A DNA stretch of 64,000 nucleotides from Osedax frankpressi (GCA_964035775.1 OZ038315.1:2848598-2912597), one strand, 5' to 3'. Counted from the stretch's first letter, positions 14,656 to 29,205 are shown. Numbers and translations are program-made. The notes: generated by a model from the letters alone, not told the origin.

Positions 14656-15031
14656 TGAGGAGTCAAGATAGTTTATATTTGAATAGTCGGCAGAGATTTA
14701 TTCGTTTATAAAAAGGTATGCGATGGGGATGATTGTATATGATTGTTCAATGGTATATGGGAGGGCCATAAGATAGGTAATTCAATTCGATGTAGTGAGA
14801 ACGATCAGTTCGGATAAATAGATAACTGAAATCTGGATTGGATTTGTTGACGCGTCTCTGTGATAGTAGGAAAGATGTTGATAAAGTAATACTTATCTTT
14901 TTTTGTAGAATATGCGAGAGAGAATGTATTCTGGGGGAATGTTAGTACATTTTAAGATATATATAATGAAGTTATAGTATAATTTGCAGAGTCAAGATAG
15001 TTTATATTTGAATAGTCGGCAGAGGTTGATA
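14656..15031. repeat. Short direct repeat inside the LINE
   Basis: A near-identical stretch of about 36 bp (core GAGTCAAGATAGTTTATATT) occurs at about 14659-14694 and again at 14990-15025. The copies lie 331 bp apart, so one was probably created by a local duplication of LINE sequence or a template switch during reverse transcription. Confidence 0.7.
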
Positions 15032-16242
15032 GGTGGGACATGAAGTCATTAGTAAAGTCAGTGATGGTAATATTTTTTATTTTACTGAAGTGAATAGTCT
15101 TAGTAAGTCGTTTGGATCTGTGAAACTGTAAGTTAAATGTTATGATAAGATGATCAGTTACTAAATATATAACGGATGTATTTAGTATAATGTTAGGTGT
15201 GTTGAGTGCTATTATTATGTCAAGGATATTTCCGGATGTGTGAGTGGGTGAATTGACATATTGGGAACAGTTATTAGAGTCAATCGCATGTAGAAATCGT
15301 TTTGAGTATAGAGAGGAGGAGGATAGTGGGATATTAAAGTCACCTAGGAGTATGGTGTGATTGGTTAGAGATGACGTAATGTTATCAATTTCTTCGATGA
15401 AAGATGGAGTTGAATTGTGTGGATGTCAATATATTGTTATAAGTGAGAAAGGGAGGGAGTTTACTTGATGGAATGTACATTTAAATTCTTCGGAGTGGTC
15501 AAGACACTACTGTGTATTAATTTTATATTATTTGTTATGGATTTACGTGTTAGGGTATAGGGATTTATGTGTTCAATGATTAAGGTATTGTTTTTAGGTT
15601 CTGATCTTGAGGTAGAGATTCTAACATACTCAACATATCTCACTATATACAATAATATATTTTTAATATATTATGTTTATCACATTAAGATAATATGATA
15701 TTAGTTATTTGAATTTATTAAGAATAAAATATTTGTAATTTAAATATATTTACAAATTAAATATCTAGTAAATATTAATTAAACTATGTCCTAGATACTC
15801 AATAATGATATAGCAATATAATAATTTGGTATCCATATAATAATGATCCTAGATCGTATCTTAGGTTACTATAGTAACTATCAATTATAGTTTTATAATA
15901 ATATAATTAATATCTATTTAGACGTAATAACTATTTGTGTATTTAACAATAACTTAGTGATAGCCTATTTCTAATACAGTTACAGATTTCCTACTGATCA
16001 AAATACGTTTGTTTAAATTGATTATGGAATATTTGAAATCTTTAATAGATAGTAGATATGCAATATTTAACATATTCTTCCAAGTTTAATTTTACTAATT
16101 TTATTGATTTTATTATTGGCTATTTTAACTTTTATCTCATTATTTGTTATAGTTATTCTTAAATTAACTACAATATCTATCGTATTGTATGTAAACTATA
16201 GTTATCTCATACTATAAATACTCACAACTTTTATTTGATCTA

Positions 16243-16441
16243 TTATTGTTCTTTATTCTTTTAAAATATTTATTTAATTGATTATTAATAATACATTTCT
16301 TAGCTATGCTATAAATATATATATATACATATAAATACATATATATATATATATATATTTATTTATATTTATATCATAGCAATGAAATTTATTATTGATA
16401 ATCAATTAAATAATTATTTTAAAAGAATAAAGAACAATAAT
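16243..16441. repeat. Local inverted repeat in unit A
   Basis: The stretch at about 16243-16298 (TATTGTTCTTTATTCTTTTA core) returns as its reverse complement at about 16388-16441, separated by roughly 90 bp of AT-rich sequence. The rearrangement replaces the TATA box and first exon block that units B, C and D have at this point. Confidence 0.75.
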
Positions 16442-16548
16442 AATATTACAATGGTATTTAATATAAATATTATATAATAATTATATATATATATATAAAT
16501 AATATTATTCAAAGTATAATAACATATAATTTTAATTTTAATTTACAG

Positions 16549-16613
16549 ATATATCAGTAGTAATTTATTATGACTTTGAATTATGTATTGATTTGGATAT
16601 TCCATTAGCATAA
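16549..16613 (+). pseudogene. Exon-2-like block of repeat-borne micro-ORF, copy A
   Basis: Preceded by AATTTACAG. Reads ISVVIYYDFELCIDLDIPLA then stop in the frame shared with the other copies, with no length change across 65 nt. Its first exon and promoter-like block are missing, replaced by a local inverted repeat, so this copy cannot be expressed in the way proposed for B and C. Confidence 0.4.
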
Positions 16614-17647
16614 ATATACACAAGTACCTCATTTCTGGTTAGTGACTATATAAATATTATATATATTTATTTTACTTTAATAAAAATAATATGGTTTTTA
16701 TTGAACTATATTATCTATCGTATTTTCTCACATTATATGCTATATGTTATATACTCTACTAATGCATTTACTTATATTTTGTATTCTCTTTAATGTAATA
16801 TAATGCTATAATAACACTCACAGTTAACATTACATGCTCTACAATGTGATAGTATGCAATGCTCGATCCACTACACAACATCTATATCTATGCAAAAGTA
16901 TTTATATGAATTGTATATGTTATATTTTTCTAATTTGTAATTTGTAATTTCTTGTCCGAATATATTATAATTTAATTGTGTATTACGATCGCACGTCTTT
17001 TATTTATCTGCAGAGTTCTAAGATGGCATACAAATTAATTTTAAATTATTTTATTTTGTTTAAAATATAAACAAATTATTAATATATATAGATATAGATA
17101 TTTATTTAAATATTTTTAAAGAGTTTAAAATATCAAAGAATACCATATAATCTTGGGTTTTACAATGTCTACATTGCTAAATTGTATATTAATACCATAT
17201 TTACAATATATATATACTATATTTGTAGCCCATAGGTCACTTTACAAAGTAAAAACTAGGTAATAAATTATATATTCCATAATTTAAAGAAGTTATGAAA
17301 TAATTCGCAGACTCATTTAAATTATTATATTTTGTAAAGTTAAATATAATTTAAATGACTAATTATGCTGGAATAATTAAATACCAGCAATGAAACATAA
17401 ATAAACTTTAATAACTAAAAGATATAGTTATAACATAACAATATGTATATGTTATAAATGAAGAAATAAACTACATTAATATAAGAAGTTCGTTTGTGAA
17501 ATATTATTCAAATATAAGATAGGATGATATTGTTAATATTTATGAATAATTGATTTGTATGAATATTGTATTAATTATATGAGATATTTATTTATTATTA
17601 AGATTTATATTTTATTTAAATGACCTTTTTATATATTACCACATAAT

Positions 17648-17680
<33 letters not shown>

Positions 17681-20600
17681 AATATATATATATATTATAT
17701 AGCGATAATAATGATATATAATTATAATTGTTGAAATTACAATATTGATTATAATTTCTTGTTGAATTCATCTAATTGTTGATTAATTAATTTTAATGTT
17801 TGCTAGTGTCGTATTTATATTTAGAATTTCTTGTTGAATTCGTTTAATTCTTGATTAACTAAATTGTATTTGTTCTTAAAATATTAATATTTATTATTTC
17901 TTGATTAATTCGTTTAAAGTATTTTAATTGGTATACTTTTTCTATATTATATATAATTAGTGAAAATATAATATATTCTTTTATTTGATATTCACTTTAA
18001 TAAAAGTATATATTGTATTATATTGTTTTATATTTGTAGGCATTAATGAGTTTCACAAAATGTGGATATAACTTAATAATATTAATAAAATATTCCGCAT
18101 TCCAATTGATATCATTAAATATAACCGGAAATATACCCAATATAAAATTATATGCAATATATATATTTTGGCATTCAATAAAAATGAAACCATTAAATCA
18201 AGGTATGTGTATCCCAGAAAAATAATATTTAATATTTGTAATATAACATGGAGTATGTATAAATAGATTTAATTTATATGTATTATCATTATTTATTATA
18301 ATCAAATATATTAATAAGCTATAGGTAATTATATTTAACTTTTTTATATTTTATATCACTCAAAACATACTTTTTCATAAACTTATTTACATCAAAACTC
18401 TTGATATCGTTATATCGTCACCTAGCTTGTTATTTTTATATTGTCCTTTAAAAATTCATGATTTATCAATTTTATTTAATGTAAATATCAATTAAATCTA
18501 TTAACTCGACAATATATAAAACTTATATCAGATTCAGTTGATTAAATCAATTTATTTTTATTATAATATTTTATAACTGTTTATATAAAATTCTCATTAT
18601 TTATAATAAATCAAGATACTAATTCAAGAAATAAATGAATTTAGTTAAAATGTGTATACTTTCTGTATAAAATATGGATGACTATTTAGAATGAATATAT
18701 TGCAGTACTTTAATACTTTCATCGAGTTAGAATATATCTATCAACTTTAATTCGTGGTTCAAGCGATGAATCATGTCGTACCAAATACTTTAATTTAATA
18801 CAACGGTATTAACAATGTACTTGATGTGACTAACGTGTGTGATCAGTTAGACAATATATATAAAACTTACTAAAATAAAATAAATATGTATATGTATATT
18901 GGCACAGTTATAACTTTCGTTTTAGACTCATTTGACTAAAATTATCCAGTATATTAGTATATTATGTGTTTTGTATTCGAGACAAGCAATATTACTTTAT
19001 ATAAAGCTTGGCTGATATTTTAATCCAATTTATTTAGGAAGCAATTGAATCATTAATGTACATTTTCAAAATGTTCCTCATAAGTTAAGTTAAGATAGTC
19101 TTTCCTAGTTGTTTTCCAGTTTTTTTTATCAATTATGTTTATAGTTTGTTTATTGTTTATAGTTATGTCTTTTAACTAGTTTTTATGTTTACCTATTCAT
19201 ATTTTTATAATTTTTATTAAATATTTTACATTTATCTGATTTTTATAAACTCATCTTAAATGATGATAATTGAAGATTAAACATATAATCAAAAACTATT
19301 GACTTGATTTTATAATAGAGCCATTGTGTAATATATTACTAATCATAAACCCACGGTATTTTCCTTTGTCATATCAATGCGAGACAGTTATAAAATACTT
19401 CACATTAAGCCTAACCTTAAGTATAAATTAATATATTTCAATATAATTACTGTAACATGGCTAACAATCCTTCCTTTATAGATCCCCTTTTAAATACTAC
19501 TCTAAATTGAGTGGACTGTTTGGAAGAATTTCCATCATTTGACTTAAATTATATATACTTTTCATATTTAAACATATTCGACTCCCATCTTGTGAGGCAA
19601 TATACTCATACTATAGAATAATACGTGTTAGGAATTCTAATATAATGACATCCTTCTAAATCTATAGATCATGTAATCATTACTGTTAAATTTACTATTT
19701 TAATCAATTGATAATCTAAATGGAATCTTATATAAGATCACTTTCAATTTTATTTGAATCAATTTAAATATCAATATAAAAAACTCTACATCCCTCGTTA
19801 CTGGACTTAATAATAATACAATTACTTAAAATCTACGATTCACGACATATTCCAATTATATATTACTTATATTCTTAAAAAATATAACATTGATAAATAA
19901 ATCTTAAATGATTTCCGAATGATCTAATAATTCGTAATACTAATTAAAACCTTGAACGATTTTTATTGAAGTAATTACAATACCAACTAAATACAAACAA
20001 CCTTTTTAATAATAACAATAGTTATGTTGATATTATATTTATAATTGAAACCTCAATACAATTTTGTATGTATAAGGTGTTATGATATAACCATGAGTTC
20101 ACTAAATATCTAGTGAATGGATATATACATTAATTTAGTCTATTGTAAAATTAATTTTAATATATAATAGTATATATTATTGTGTTAACATATTCATGTA
20201 CTTAATAACATTATGTATGTTAGAATATCATCACCGTATCCAAGATAAAGTATATATAATTAAAATTAAATAGCCTGTACATATAATAGTTCTTAATTAT
20301 TTAATTAATATTATCGTCTGAATATTGCTCCTAAATCACTCATTTTTATTGCTTTTAATTTATATAGTATTTATCGACTTATCTAATGTTGTGTTATAAT
20401 TTTTTTAGTAACCATAGAAATTTTAATATAATGCAAATACATTAAATAGATTATCAAATTAAAAGTTAAATAATTATATTATATATAATTAATGATAATA
20501 GTATAACAACATTATTTGGAAGTGTAAACATGTATTGGTCGTGATTACGTAAGTAAAGTAGATCTATTAGATACATGTATTCATAATAATCGAGATGGTT

Positions 20601-21501
20601 TTAAAATTAATTATTGAATATTTAGACCTGCATTAAACAATGAAACTAGCATATTATTTTGAATGCATGCAATTGAGAGAGAAGGTGAAATGAGGAGTGG
20701 AAATATATATATAAATAACAATAATAAGTTTTATTAAATACATTTTATTTACCGCTTACTAATCATTGTAACTAGATTGAAACTAATCTACAATGTAAAT
20801 TCTATATATCGATAAAGACAAAGGAAGTATGGCTTCGATATTAATAAGACCACATGATCAATACTTAATATCATTATATATCATTATCCCAATTCGAAAA
20901 AAAATAATATGATCATAAAACCCATTTAGATTATTGCATGTTAATTATCATTTTATAAAAGTTTAATCTAAATGACCTCACAGATAAATTGATTTGAGAT
21001 AAAAAGGAAATTTCTGTTTATTTGGTGTTATTATTTCAATATTATTTAGATCTAATTTTACTTGTTTTGAATCTTTATGTAAAGCATTATTTACTTTATA
21101 ATTAAATATATCATTATAGTATATTTATTTAAATATACCATAATTAATTATATATAAATATTGTATTCAATTATTTATTGATGTTCCATTAGTTACAGAA
21201 AAGAATAAATTTGAATATTAAAGATTCTTCAATTAAAATTGAAAATGTAGATATTATATATAATCTTGTAGCTCTGGAATAAAGGAATTTTATAATACTG
21301 TATGCATTTTGATATTATAATATATAAATATTTTTCTTTTATCATAAAATATTTAAAATTAATTCATTAATACGAATTAAAAATTATTTGTAAATACCTT
21401 ACAAATTTAATGATATGTATGATGTGTGCGTCGCAGTGTGCAGGGTTACATAGTTATTCTTATTCCCAATATAATTATAATTATAATACATTAATCTATA
21501 G

Positions 21502-21506
<5 letters not shown>

Positions 21507-21581
<75 letters not shown>
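21507..21581. repeat. (AT)n microsatellite
   Basis: A run of about 75 bp of AT dinucleotides with one G interruption. It accounts for the open frame at 21410-21595, whose C-terminal half is only YIYI repeats. Confidence 0.95.
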
Positions 21582-21585
<4 letters not shown>

Positions 21586-23670
21586 CTTCTTATAGCTTAC
21601 TGGTTTAGTTTGTTATTATTAGTATATAATAGTATACACTTTCCTTTTTTAATGAACAAGGAGAAACATCTTTTGAAAATGCTATATTAAATAAATATTC
21701 TAAATTATAACTTTTTTAAATACAAATCTGGAAATTATTATATTTAACATCATGAATAAGTACTATTTATATCAAATTAAATCTTATCATTATATAAATA
21801 TTTATAAAGAATTCTATTGAAAGCAAATGCTAAATATTTGATGATTATTTGACTATTTTTCAAATCTAGATTTTAAAATTTAATACAAACTTATTATAGT
21901 TAATTTTATTGTGGTTATTAATAATAACAATAACAAGTTATAAACTTGATAATACACATTACGAATGAGGATTAAATAATATTTACGAATAATTGCAATG
22001 TCAGTTGCAAGGGAATTAAATAAAGGGAAACAATAAACATGTTTAGAAATCATCAAATTATCAATATCTGATAATCAAGTTGAATGAGATTATTCAAGAG
22101 TACTCCTATCCAAAGATTATGCGGATTTACTAATACGTGTTAATAAGTGTACATTTTATTTATTTTAGAAACTGTAAAGGATGTATTACGGCATATATCA
22201 TTATATACACTATTATATTTTTAATATATTACGTTAATATGATATTATTCATATGCATTTATTTAGAATAAACTATTTGCAAATGAAATATATTCATAAA
22301 TTAATATATAGTAAAGATTAATAAAACTATGTCTTACTGAAATAGATATTTTTACATAACACTAATAATAACAATTATTTGTTATCCATATGACAATTAC
22401 TCTATATCGTATCTTGGTTACTATAGTAACTAATAATTATATTTAGAAGTAAACATTATATGTCTATTTATAAAATAAAACTAATGACATCTACCAACTC
22501 ACCTGATAATTATAGATAAATAATTGGATATTGTATACGATAAAATATGTTTATAGCTAAATTAAGATCGTGTAAACATAAAAATATGTAAAAATAACAA
22601 ATAATATGGGTAAATTTAATTATGACATTTAAAACAATTATTGTAATAAATGTTAGGTATATATTCCATAAATGATATTGATAAATATCATTTAAAATAA
22701 GATAAATTACACTATTATAAACGTAAATTAATAATATATCAATAATTAATAAACATATCAATAATTATATATGAAAAATAACTTTGTTATTCTGAGAAAG
22801 TTTTATTATATTTAAAATTTTAAATGAAAATAAATTTCTTATTATTTTTAAAACTATTTATAAATATTATATAAATATTTTATTCAATTGATCAATTCCT
22901 ATAATTTCAAAAAGTATACATTTAAAATCTACATTTAAAATAATAAATATTATATATATCGATAAATAATATGAAGAAAAATAGAAAATATAAAGACCAA
23001 GGAGAAATGATTCCATTCATTATAGTCTCACTTAGTCGTAGCCTATTACTAATGATCCAGTTACAGATATCGTCTAGATCAAAATACTTTCAAGTTAAAT
23101 TGATCAAGGAATATTTGAAGTCTGTAATATTAAGTAGTTATGCAATAATTAACATTTTCTTCAAAATTGTATCTTACTAATTTTATTGATTTTAGTATTG
23201 GCTATTTTAACTTTTGTCTCATTAGTTTTTATAATTTGTATTGAATTTAATCCACTATTTATCGTACTTGTATGCAAACTATAGTTTTCTCACATTATAT
23301 ACTAACAACTTTTATCCTATATATTATTGTTCTGTGAATCTTTTAATAAAAATATATAATTAATTATCAACAATAAATTTCTTAGATATGCTGTATATAA
23401 ATTTATAGTCTAACAAAGAAATGTATTATTTATAATTAATTAAATGAGTATGTTAAAAGATATATATGTATATGTGTGTGTACTTCTAAAATTATCAATT
23501 TAATTTAATTTATATTACATTAGGTATAATTTAATATATAGATATATTCGTTTATTAGTTTATTAATTAATTAATTTCTCGGAACAAGAATTTTGAGAAA
23601 TCGCTCCAATAATTTCTTTATTTATTATCCAATAGGAATTATTTCTATGAAGTCTGACACGCTTGCTCGA

Positions 23671-23680
23671 GTATAAAAAC
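23671..23680 (+). promoter_or_regulatory. Candidate TATA box, micro-ORF copy B
   Basis: GTATAAAAAC lies 87 bp before the ATG at 23758. The equivalent TATAAAAA is kept at 29206 in copy C, and a matching motif is kept in copy D on the - strand near 7820. The spacing would place a start site about 25-30 bp downstream, leaving a short leader. Confidence 0.4.
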
Positions 23681-23757
23681 AATGAATTTTGAAGTTTACA
23701 ATCATATCCTGTTTTTAAAATATTTATATAACTTAACTTTACATCTGTACTACCAAA

Positions 23758-23965
23758 ATGAAAATGATTAAATCTAGTAAGTACTATATATGTGTAATAT
23801 TGATCATTTTTATTTCAATAATATATATTTATTGAATACAATAGTATTTATTATTTATTATATAATTAAAATATAATAACATTTTAATTTTAACTTACAG
23901 GTATATTAGTAGTTATTTATTTTGACTTTGAATTGTATATTGATTTGGATATTCCATTACCATAA
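23758..23965 (+). CDS. Repeat-borne spliced micro-ORF, copy B (27 aa)
   Basis: Proposed two-exon gene: 23758-23776 (ATG AAA ATG ATT AAA TCT A) followed by the donor GTAAGT, an intron of 124 bp ending TTAACTTACAG, and a second exon with stop at 23963-23965. The product would be 27 residues: a basic start (MKMIKS), a hydrophobic stretch (ILVVIYF) and an acidic tail ending DIDLP-like (IDLDIPLP). Three other copies in the window keep the second block at exactly 65 nt. A further acceptor-like site at about 24197 and a GTTAGT donor after the stop (about 23993) suggest a spliced 3' untranslated exon. I recognise no homologue. It could equally be non-coding transposon sequence that happens to carry splice-like signals. 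Confidence 0.35.
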
Positions 23966-25459
23966 ATATACACAAAAAAGTACCACATTTCTGGTTAGTG
24001 ACTCTTGAATTATTAAATATATTTATTTACTATTATAAATATAATATTGTGAATATCAGATATTAGTATTATATATATATTAAAATTTGTCTTAATGTAA
24101 AATATTGATATGTAATAGTTATGATAGATAGGTATATCTTATTAATGCATTTACTTATATTTTGTATTCTCTTAAGTATAATTTAATAGTATAATAACAC
24201 TTACAGGTATATGCTCTACAATTTTATTTTATGCAATGCTCGATCTACAAAATCTACACAAAATCTATATCTATGAAATAGTATTTATATGAATTGTACA
24301 TGTTATATATTTTAATTTCGAATTTGTATTTCGAATATGTTATATTTTAATTATTTATTACGATGACACGTCCTTTATTTATTTTCGTGAACTCTAAGAT
24401 GACATAAAAATAAATTAAAAATTATTTTATTTTGTTTAAAACGTAAATAAAATATTAATATATATAATATATTTTGTATACAAAAATTCGATATATATTA
24501 TTATCATTATACTAATGAAATATAGTCTGCGCACATTGTTTCTTTATAAATGAACGTTGTTCTTCTTCCCAGCTTGATTGAAAGAACAATATACATCTTT
24601 ATTGCAACGAGAGTATATTAAACTATTAAATTATAATATTAAATATTATATTAAGTATTATATAAGTATAATATTAAGTATATACTATGTTAATTATATT
24701 ATTTGATCAAAAAACATATATTACCTATAGTACATACTATTATGTTGCATATAAATTGCTAGTTTATTATTTTTAAATGTATATATATTAATAAAATACG
24801 AAAATATAACCCGCTATCATTTATTTTTACAATAATAATTATTACTATTAAGTAACTATTTTCTTAAAAAATATATTTTAATAAGATTAATCTTAAGAAT
24901 CTCGAACTCGTCCAATGTCATCATTGTTACAATATTCAAATATTCAAATAGATTATTATATTTTATAGATATGTATATATTTATAAATATATATTTCATA
25001 CTCTATAATATATTTATTATATTATGCTTATTAATTCAAATAAAATTTAATAGATAACTATTTACAAATTATTAATATTAGTATTATAATTATTAATATT
25101 AGTATTATAATTGACATTGTCACTATTATTCAAATTAGTATAACCAGATATGAATTTTCTCTTGAATATGAAATTGTAAAATTAGTAGAATTGTTTTTAA
25201 TTTAAATACATCAGATAAATCTAATGGCTGGTCATCATTAGAATATGATTCTGAACCAGTTCTACTGAAATGCACGTTATTTACTTATAATGTAGTTTAC
25301 TTGTACAATTTCATAAAATATTTAATTTTAAATCGAAATTACTAATAATTTCTATATTTAGAAAAAATTGTGTTCGTGAAATGCTTATTAAGATAATATA
25401 ATAAATAATGTATAAATACAAATGTGGGATGTTTACAACTATTTTGAATCAAATTTCAC

Positions 25460-25750
25460 TAATGTTAGCCATATACATGTTAACCTTGTTTTAAATTAAC
25501 TACTGTTAACCATATACATGATAACCTTGTTTTAAATTAACTAGTGTTAACCATATACATGATAACCTTGTGTTAAATTTTCTAGTGTTAACCATATACA
25601 TGATAACCTTGTGTTAAATTAACTAGTGTTAAACATATACATGATAACCTTGTGTTAAATTAACTAGTGTTAACCATATACATGATAACCTTGTGTTAAA
25701 TTAACTAGTGTTAACCATATACAAGATAACATTGTGTTAAATTAACTAGT
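25460..25750. repeat. 41-bp tandem repeat
   Basis: About seven copies of a 41-bp unit built on GTTAACCATATACATGATAA and TGTGTTAAATTAACTAGT. GTTAAC recurs at 25505, 25546 and onward every 41 bp. Similar GTTAAC-rich sequence continues loosely to about 25920. Confidence 0.9.
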
Positions 25751-26284
25751 GTTAAAAATCACATGTAAAACAATGCTCATTTGTTAATGTCATCACTATT
25801 GTGTTATTAACTTGGGTTAACAAATGTATCTTTTATGTACATTTATTAGTATTGTAAAACACATAGTAATACAAGTGTGTTGAGTAACACATAAAAAACA
25901 CAGGTTAACCCAAGTATGATTTCACAATTGTTTACTGGATCATTTAAATCATTATATTTAGGAAACTTACATTTATTTTAAATAACTCGTCATTTATGCT
26001 GTAATAATTAAAAATCAGAAATTAAATAGAAACACAATTATATAGCTAAAAGATATAAATATAACATAAGAAATATGTATTTAATAAATACAAATGAAGA
26101 AATACACTACATTTAATAGAATAAGATCGTTTGTGAAATATCATTCAAATACAAGTTATAATATTGTTAATATTTAGAAATAATTGATTTGTATTAATAT
26201 TTTATTAATTATATGAGATATTTATTTATTATTCAAATATATACTACATTTAAGTGACCTATATATAAATTATACTATTAAACT

Positions 26285-26322
<38 letters not shown>

Positions 26323-26398
26323 TTTATTGTTCCTTTAATTTTCTCATATAATATTAATATGTATTATATATTAATTAATAATTGGCGAGAAAATATAT

Positions 26399-26438
<40 letters not shown>

Positions 26439-28434
26439 TATATTATAGATATATGAGCCAGATAATTATGCAATTGTAGTAATTAGTAATTTAATTTATA
26501 ATATATAATTTTAAACAAAATATTTGCATATTTGAAATAATAATATTTACAATTTATGATTGGTATATCATTTAAGAGTGTAATTTTGAACTAGATGTAT
26601 CTAACAAATATGAATTATTTTGTAGGGTATAAATAATAATATATGAAATGAATTTTATATTATGAATATTTAAAATCCGCCTAACAATTCAACTGTTTTA
26701 TTATATATTTATAAAGTAAATTCTTAAATGTTAGAATTATATAAAATATAGTATTATATAAACGGCACTTCTAAATATACAAACAGGCGAGAACACATAC
26801 AAATTGCGCAGGATAGTATAATTAAATATATATTATAAATAAATGTCTTAATTTACGAAACATTAATGCTAAATATTATATTTATATATTGCATGTAGAA
26901 AATGTATCAAATTATTTGACAATATATGTATTAAGATACATTTAGTTAATAGTAAATTGTGTTTTAATTTATAGTTGTATAGATGATTATGTTCGCCTAC
27001 TCATATACTTAATAAAAGTATGTATTTAAGCTTATGATTTCCATAGCCAAGTCAAAGCATATATAATGAATTCAATACTCTCTAAATACGATAATCTCTA
27101 ATTATTTTAATCAAGATATATATCGTCTGGATATTGCTCCTATGTTACTGATTTGTATTAATCTATTCTTATATTGTATACGTTAACATATCTAATATTG
27201 TGTTGTTATTTAAAGTAACTATAGTAATATTATAATATTAATATAATATAAATATAGAATTAAATATATTAAATAGATTATTAAATTAATACTTTATACA
27301 TATATTCTTTACAATTATTAATACTATTACGATCACATTATGTGGAAGTGTATACCTGTAATTATCCTAATTACTTAGATAATATAGACACTTGTTATCA
27401 TAGTTACATATATTCATAATAATAGAGGTGATTTTCTAATTAATTATTCCTAGAATATTTAGACCTGAATTAAACAATAAAACTAGTATAATATTTTAAA
27501 TGTATAATATGTTTGATAGATGGGGAATTTAGAAGGAGAGATATACATGATTGATAATTATAAGTCTGCAATTTAAATTTTACATAGTGATGAAGGTATA
27601 AAGGAGGTGTGGCTTCGACATTTATAATACAAAAGGGGTAATACTTAATAGTATAATACATCCCAAAAAGAAATTATTAATATGATCATCTAACAAAATA
27701 AAAATAATACATATTAATTATCATTTATATAAATCATCAGATCAGTTTAAACTTATAAAATAAATACATATTACACATGATGCGTATACATATTAGCTCA
27801 GTGTACAATAGAAACAACTCTACAGTAAATATATATCTTATTTGAGGCATAATTCATAATCTAATATTTAGTAATATAACCTTATTGTAATTAAAGAAAT
27901 TGCAAATAATATATCTGATGTTATGATAATTTGTGAAAAATATTGAATTAGTTACATAATATATACAAATCTAGTTGTTTATCCAGGCATTACTTAATAA
28001 AATGAATATTATATGAGTTTTATCTAAATTATAATTTGGTAAACCTGATAGTTAAGTTATTTAAGATATAAAAAATTCTGTTTATTTGTTGTTATAAATT
28101 AATTATTACCTAGCTCTCTTTTACTTATTCTTATGTACTTGTTTTGAATCTGTATATACAGAGCTAATTATTATTAACTATAATTAAATAAATAAATAAA
28201 CTTATCAATGTGTTATATGTTATATAAATATCTTATTATTGATTGTATATAAATATTATATTCAACTATTTATTTAAGTTCTATTGGTATAATATAATAG
28301 TATTTTTATCCTCTAGTATAAAGGAGTTTTATTATATAACAAGTTATTATTTATTTGATATTATAGTATATGAATTATTTACTTTTATTATAAACTATTT
28401 AAATTAATTTATTAAATAAATTAAAATATATTTG

Positions 28435-28468
<34 letters not shown>

Positions 28469-29205
28469 TCGGGTTATAGTTTTCATATTTAGATTTGTCA
28501 TCATGGAATTTAATAGCCAATAATACAATTGAATATTGTACATTTTATATGACTGATATGTAGAGATAAATTAAGATTGTTTTATAGGACAAATTTGTGA
28601 AAATAACATACGAGATGATAATTTTATAATATTAAAGCTTAAATTTAATTATAAAATTAAAAACAATGTAATGAATATGATATATATATATTGGATAAAT
28701 AATCAAAGGTAAAGAGAGCAAATATAAAGACTAAGGAGAAATATTATCATTTATTATAGGTAAGATTTTCTTCCAAGTTTAATCTTACTAATTTTATTGA
28801 TTTTATTATTGGATATTTTAACTTGTATCTCATTAGTTGTTATAGTTATATTGAATTAACTACATTATCTATCGTTTTGTATGTAAACTATAGTATCCTC
28901 ACACTACATATACTCACAACTTTTATTTTATCTATTATTGTTCTTTATTCTTTTAAAATACTTATTTAATTGATTATCAATTATAAATTTCTTAGTTATG
29001 CTATAAATATATCTACAATTCTAAAATGAGCAAATTAATTTAATTTATAAAATTATATTATATTACGTATATCATAATACATATATTGCTATATTCATTA
29101 ATTAATAACGAGAATCATTAATTATGAGGAAACATCGTCGCAACAATTTCTTTATTTATTAACCAATATTAATTATAACTATAAAGTCTGACACATCTCA
29201 TTGAG

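Larger units (their letters stand above)
13348..15652 (-). mobile_element. Degraded LINE retrotransposon, L2/CR1 group
   Basis: Read on the - strand, pieces of an endonuclease then a reverse transcriptase appear in the normal order. Endonuclease region (about 15430-15000): GDFN, then HTSGNILDIII and VTDHLIITF, matching the GDFN, HxxGxxLD and SDH motifs of apurinic-type LINE endonucleases. Reverse transcriptase (about 14590-13400): NYRPISNL, IIFLDFSAAFDTIDHSLLI, GVPQGSVFAPILINIYLSPL and the catalytic YADD (in HIYADDIQIY). The longest intact frame is 13348-14064 (238 codons). The frame shifts at a poly-A run near 14341-14348 and again between 14240 and 14064, and no single frame spans the element. 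The wording of the RT motifs is closest to L2/CR1 elements of fish and invertebrates. The 5' end lies close to the start of repeat unit A at 15621. Confidence 0.88.
15621..22189 (+). repeat. Tandem large repeat unit A
   Basis: First of three diverged direct copies of a unit 5.5-7.4 kb long. Matches to unit B: 15640-16300 with 22190-23400; 16549 with 23901; 16931-17050 with 24322-24450; 17260-17640 with 25930-26260; 20290-20880 with 27110-27650; and 21001 with 28070. The order is preserved, so this is a duplicated segment rather than scattered repeats. It begins beside the LINE. The stretch 17700-20200 and the (AT)n run at 21507-21581 have weak or no counterpart. No host gene is seen. Confidence 0.78.
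22190..28443 (+). repeat. Tandem large repeat unit B
   Basis: Second direct copy of the unit seen at 15621-22189 and 28444-30200. It carries the best-preserved micro-ORF block (TATA at 23672, exons at 23758-23776 and 23901-23965). It also contains a 41-bp tandem repeat (25460-25750) not seen in unit A, and AT microsatellites near 26291-26318 and 26403-26434. The open frames at 22510-22761, 22971-23180 and 27470-27661 show no family resemblance and fall in repeat sequence. Confidence 0.78.
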
